Origin: Oscillospiraceae bacterium
GTDB lineage: Bacteria > Bacillota_A > Clostridia > Oscillospirales > Oscillospiraceae
DNA: 15,290 nucleotides
Direction of reading: 5' to 3'
Assembly: GCA_015067895.1 (NCBI GenBank)
Contig: SVLP01000046.1
Span: 1 to 15,290 of the forward strand
This document shows positions 13,552 through 15,290 of the stretch, piece after piece. Numbering within the stretch: position 1 is the first letter of the stretch; each line of letters starts with the position of its first letter. Under the pieces are notes generated by a model. That model was given only the letters and a program-made list of their open reading frames with translations, made no database searches and was not told the origin of the DNA. The translations under genes and the position numbers were made by a program.

Positions 13552-13572
13552 CTTAAGTTCGACGGCATTCGA

Positions 13573-13600
13573 TTCCATTTTCCATCAGAAAGAGTATAAT
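13573..13600 (+). promoter_or_regulatory. Promoter of the small-protein/lipoprotein pair
   Basis: Consensus TATAAT at 13595-13600, 30 bases before the first ATG. The -35 is poor (TTCCAT at 13573-13578, 16-base spacer). Confidence 0.5.
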
Positions 13601-13630
13601 AGAGATAATCTTGCTGAAGGAGGGCTGAAC

Positions 13631-13789
13631 ATGACCGATACCAGCTACCGCATCTGGGTGGACTGGGAGCACCATGTGGCCTCCCTCCGGCCCGTGGAAA
13701 ATTTTGAAATGATCTGCTTTTTCAGCCGGGAAAGCTATCAGGAGAATCTGCGCATCCTGACCCAGTCCGGCTTCCGGTTCCAGGAATGA
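13631..13789 (+). CDS. Small hypothetical protein (52 residues)
   Basis: The ORF opens MTDTSYRIWVDWEHHVASLR and ends FRFQE. A strong ribosome site, gaaggaggg (13616-13624), lies 6 bases upstream, with a consensus -10 box before it, so expression is likely. The protein has no signal peptide or membrane segment and is rich in aromatic and charged residues, suggesting a small soluble, perhaps DNA- or protein-binding factor; I do not recognise the family. Its stop overlaps the ribosome site of the lipoprotein gene that starts 9 bases later, so the two are probably translationally coupled. Codon use matches the neighbourhood. Confidence 0.65.
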   Translation: MTDTSYRIWVDWEHHVASLRPVENFEMICFFSRESYQENLRILTQSGFRFQE

Positions 13790-13798
13790 GGTAACGCC

Positions 13799-14278
13799 AT
13801 GCTTAGAAAGATGATCGCCATACTCCTGTCCGTCCTCCTCCTTCTGGGCCTTTGCGCCTGCGGTGAAGAGGATCCCCCCGTCAGCAGCTCCGGCCCCGGC
13901 CGCATGGTGCGCCGGATCGAGGTGGCCATCCACCCCGAGGATCCCAACTTCGACCGCACCTACGTGACCCAGGAGAACATGAACGAGCTGCTGGCCCTGC
14001 TGCGGAGCATGGAGACCGCCGACTACCCGGAGACCGAGCCGGACATTGACGGCGGCCAGAGCTACTACACCGCCACCGTCACCTTCGCCAACGGCGAGCA
14101 GAGCGTCTACTACCTGCTGGGCCACACCTACCTGCGCCTGGGCGACGATGACTGGTGTCTGATCGACTCCAAGCTGTCCCGGCAGTTCAGCGAATTCCTC
14201 CACGACCGGCCCTCCGACGACGGCTCCGTGGTGATTGAGACCACCGTCCCCCCGGAGACCACTGCCCCCACCGAATGA
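13799..14278 (+). CDS. Small lipoprotein, family not recognised
   Basis: The protein has 159 residues. The N-terminus is a clear lipoprotein signal: MLRKM, a leucine-rich core and lipobox LCAC with Cys21. The mature part begins with a Glu/Pro/Ser linker and continues as an alpha/beta-looking domain (RRIEVAIHP, then NMNELLALLRSM, then QSYYTATVTFANGEQSVYYL). It ends in a Thr/Pro-rich tail (TTVPPETTAPTE) like the linker of the LtaS-like protein. It should sit on the outer face of the membrane. The ribosome site gaggt (13788-13792) overlaps the stop of the 52-residue gene, so the start is well placed. A terminator follows directly, making this the end of a two-gene operon. The function is unknown. 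Confidence 0.8.
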   Translation: MLRKMIAILLSVLLLLGLCACGEEDPPVSSSGPGRMVRRIEVAIHPEDPNFDRTYVTQENMNELLALLRSMETADYPETEPDIDGGQSYYTATVTFANGEQSVYYLLGHTYLRLGDDDWCLIDSKLSRQFSEFLHDRPSDDGSVVIETTVPPETTAPTE

Positions 14279-14283
14279 GAGAA

Positions 14284-14324
14284 CCGCCCTGTCACAGTTT
14301 GCGTGACAGGGCGGCTGTTGTTTG
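14284..14324 (+). terminator. Rho-independent terminator after the lipoprotein gene
   Basis: A 12-base perfect stem (ccgccctgtcac 14284-14295 with gtgacagggcgg 14303-14314) and a 7-base loop are followed by the T-rich tail ctgttgtttg. Confidence 0.85.
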
Positions 14325-14470
14325 AACGATGTATCGCTTGCGCGATATGAAGTTGCTTCGCAATGAAGTATCCTTCGGATATGAAGTGAATTTTGCCCTT
14401 CCTGTGCGAAGCTACTTCATACACCGTCAGGTGTATTTCACTTGCCCGCAAGGGCAAATTTCATTGCGCA
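14325..14470. repeat. Palindromic array of mini-hairpins with TGAAG spacers
   Basis: The left half has three mini-hairpins (tatcgc/gcgata 14332-14347, ttgc/gcaa 14353-14363, tatcc/ggata 14369-14381), each followed by TGAAG (14348, 14364, 14382). The right half mirrors it with CTTCA or TTTCA before each hairpin (tacacc/ggtgta at 14420-14435, then ttgccc/gggcaa). The halves also pair with each other: 14348-14361 with 14406-14419 (one mismatch) and 14387-14400 with 14450-14463 (one mismatch). It lies between converging transcription units and has no credible ORF. Confidence 0.75.
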
Positions 14471-14478
14471 CCAAAACG

Positions 14479-14503
14479 AAAAAGGACATCCAAACGGATG
14501 TCC
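14479..14503 (-). terminator. Terminator of tRNA-Leu
   Basis: Read on the minus strand, an 8-base stem ggacatcc / ggatgtcc (14484-14491 with 14496-14503) is followed by five T and then cgtttt. Flanking bases extend the inverted repeat to 14471-14514, so it includes the CCA end of the tRNA. Confidence 0.8.
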
Positions 14504-14511
14504 TTTCGTTT

Positions 14512-14599
14512 TGGTGCGCGAGGGGGGAGTCGAACCCCCACGCCCGGAATGAGCACTAGAACCTGAATCTAGCGAGTCTACCAATTCCACCACTCGCGC
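14512..14599 (-). tRNA. tRNA-Leu (anticodon CAG), CCA end encoded
   Basis: The minus strand gives a 7-base acceptor stem, GCGCGAG with CTCGCGC (14593-14599 with 14516-14522). The anticodon loop TTCAGGT is closed by CTAGA/TCTAG, giving anticodon CAG. There is a long variable arm (GCTCATTCCGGGC region), as in class II tRNAs, and a T arm with GGTTCGACTCC. A discriminator A and a genomic CCA (14512-14514) follow. The length of 85 bases plus CCA is normal for leucine tRNA, and it has a near-consensus promoter and its own terminator. Confidence 0.96.
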
Positions 14600-14639
14600 A
14601 TATTTCGTTCGTCGTGGGCTGTTCCCTGACGACTGCTAC

Positions 14640-14668
14640 ATAATAACACGGGCACCGGGATTTGTCAA
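14640..14668 (-). promoter_or_regulatory. Promoter of tRNA-Leu
   Basis: On the minus strand, TTGACA (14663-14668), 17 bases, TATTAT (14640-14645), about 40 bases upstream of the tRNA 5' end. This is the best promoter match in the window. Confidence 0.8.
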
Positions 14669-14677
14669 CACCTTTTT

Positions 14678-14794
14678 TCAGATTTTTCGATTTTTTATTT
14701 CAGCCGCCGAACAGGCTCCGGGCCAGGGCCGACAGCTTCGGCTGCTTGCGATCTGCTCGTTCATTTCCTTCTGATACTTCGAATCGACTGCCAT
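14678..14794 (-). pseudogene. Tiny minus-strand ORF, probably frameshifted
   Basis: From the ATG at 14794 the frame reads MAVDSKYQKEMNEQIA and then an unlikely Cys/Trp/Pro-rich tail to a stop at 14678. Shifting one frame after codon 16 gives a natural continuation, KQPKLSALARSLFGG, ending at 14700-14702. One extra A in gcaagcag (near 14746) would restore it, making a 31-residue product. A ribosome-like aaaggcggg (14801-14809) lies 6 bases upstream, and TTGCAA-N16-TAAGAT (14837-14842 and 14815-14820) could be its promoter. Family unknown. It may be a decayed or genuinely frameshifted small gene, or chance. It is the only candidate gene in the gap 14600-14964. Confidence 0.3.
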
Positions 14795-14901
14795 GGTCAT
14801 CCCGCCTTTCTTTTATCTTATCAAATCTGCCGCAGATTGCAAGGATATCCGGGAATTCTTCAGTTTTCTTAAGATATTCCGGATCTTTTCCCAGCTGATG
14901 T

Positions 14902-14930
14902 TTGCCTTTTCCCGGAAATTGTGCTATAAT
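14902..14930 (+). promoter_or_regulatory. Promoter of the interrupted gene at 14965
   Basis: TTGCCT (14902-14907), 17 bases, consensus TATAAT (14925-14930), 34 bases before the ATG. Confidence 0.65.
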
Positions 14931-14964
14931 GGATTGGATATCATTGATTTTTCAGGAGTAATTT

Positions 14965-15177
14965 ATGAAGACGATCTACATCCTGCTGACCCGTTCGGAC
15001 ACCTTCCTGTCGAAGCTGGTGCAGCTTTTTACTGCCGATCCCTATACCCACGCCTCCATTTCCTTCGACGAATGTCTGCAGCCCCTGTACTCCTCCGCCC
15101 GAAAAAACGGCGAGACCATGTTCCCCGCCGGCCCCACCACGGAGGTCTTCCACCGGGGCTTTTATACTACTTTTTAA
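14965..15177 (+). pseudogene. 5' fragment of a gene interrupted by an insertion sequence
   Basis: The start is well supported: promoter at 14902-14930 and aggag (14954-14958). The frame gives MKTIYILLTRSDTFLSKLV, then DPYTHASISFD, YSSARKN and EVFHRGFY, and stops at 15175-15177. The start ILLTRS...TLLS, the YTHASIS histidine segment and the YS-x-A/G-RK motif resemble the N-terminus of clostridial proteins of about 200 residues with a papain-like/NlpC-like hydrolase fold (recognised from memory, not firm). Only about 70 residues are left. The sequence turns AT-rich after the GFY codons, and the opposite strand there encodes a transposase C-terminus, so the last few residues and the stop probably come from the inserted element. 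The gene is most likely inactive here. Confidence 0.6.
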
Positions 15178-15290
15178 TTAAAAGGTTTAACTATCCATTC
15201 TCTTCCCGTGATGCTGGAGACAGCTTCGTTGGTCAAGGAACAGATCGTATCGCAGAGACGATCCATGACTTTACTTAGACTGGCAAAGAC
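15165..15290 (-). mobile_element. End of an insertion sequence, probably IS630 family (continues past the window)
   Basis: Base composition and coding strand change at about 15163-15166, right where the preceding gene is cut. A TA dinucleotide, the usual IS630 target, occurs at 15163-15164 and 15165-15166. The other end, the terminal inverted repeat and the target duplication lie outside the window, so the exact boundary and family remain inferred. Confidence 0.55.
15174..15290 (-). CDS. Transposase, C-terminal part (IS630-like)
   Basis: On the minus strand an open frame enters from the right edge and ends with TAA at 15174-15176, giving 38 residues: VFASLSKVMDRLCDTI, CSLTNEAVSSITGREWIV and a short KPFN tail. 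The pattern (Phe, then V-M-x-x-L-C, a helix with SLT, then SITGR-x-WI at the very C-terminus) is like the end of IS630-family transposases, which often finish soon after a SI-x-x-x-x-WI motif. The catalytic DDE residues would lie upstream, outside the window. The stop codon lies within about 10 bases of the presumed end of the element, as is common for compact insertion sequences. Too short for a certain family call. Confidence 0.6.
   Translation of the reverse strand, partial: VFASLSKVMDRLCDTICSLTNEAVSSITGREWIVKPFN

Noticed and set aside
14325..14470. CRISPR array
   Set aside because: The repeat is only 5 bases (TGAAG), the spacers are themselves hairpins, and the second half is inverted; no cas genes are present.

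Overview
The window looks like chromosome of a GC-rich anaerobic Firmicute, most likely a gut member of the Oscillospirales (inferred). Reasons: strongly GC-ending codons in almost every gene; short AT-rich intergenic gaps with TTGnnn-N17-TATAAT-type promoters and GGAGG ribosome sites; the clostridial fhs-fchA-folD set; and several kinds of short palindromic intergenic repeat of a sort I associate with these genomes. Nearly all genes are on the + strand. The window is cut inside a gene at both ends.

1-2280 holds the one-carbon (tetrahydrofolate) block: the 3' end of fhs (formate-THF ligase), fchA (methenyl-THF cyclohydrolase) and folD (methylene-THF dehydrogenase), closed by a strong terminator at 2239-2280. 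Together these enzymes interconvert formate and 5,10-methylene-THF. FolD lacks the lysine and glutamine that give bifunctional FolD its cyclohydrolase activity, which fits FchA doing that step. Each of the two internal gaps carries a long hairpin built of 7-base repeats, just upstream of the next ribosome site.

2290-7570 holds three paralogous polytopic membrane proteins that I assign to the uncharacterised DUF1576 family. They are separate transcription units rather than one operon, and a lower-GC NERD-domain gene sits between the first and second. The second and third share a conserved upstream segment. Each protein shows an internal duplication, as in many secondary transporters. Their role is unknown.

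7570-13560 holds single-gene units, each with its own promoter and terminator: a ClC-type anion channel/transporter, a DUF4349 lipoprotein, a CofE-like (F420-0:glutamate ligase family) protein and an LtaS-like lipoteichoic-acid-synthase/phosphoglycerol-transferase protein. A 560-base gap before the LtaS-like gene is packed with nested inverted repeats, including a possible pseudoknotted RNA.

13560-15290 holds a two-gene operon (52-residue protein plus small lipoprotein), a palindromic array of mini-hairpins with TGAAG spacers, a minus-strand tRNA-Leu(CAG) with promoter and terminator, a tiny minus-strand ORF that looks frameshifted, and a + strand gene cut after about 67 codons. The cut abuts the 3' end of a minus-strand transposase gene, probably IS630 family, that runs off the right edge.
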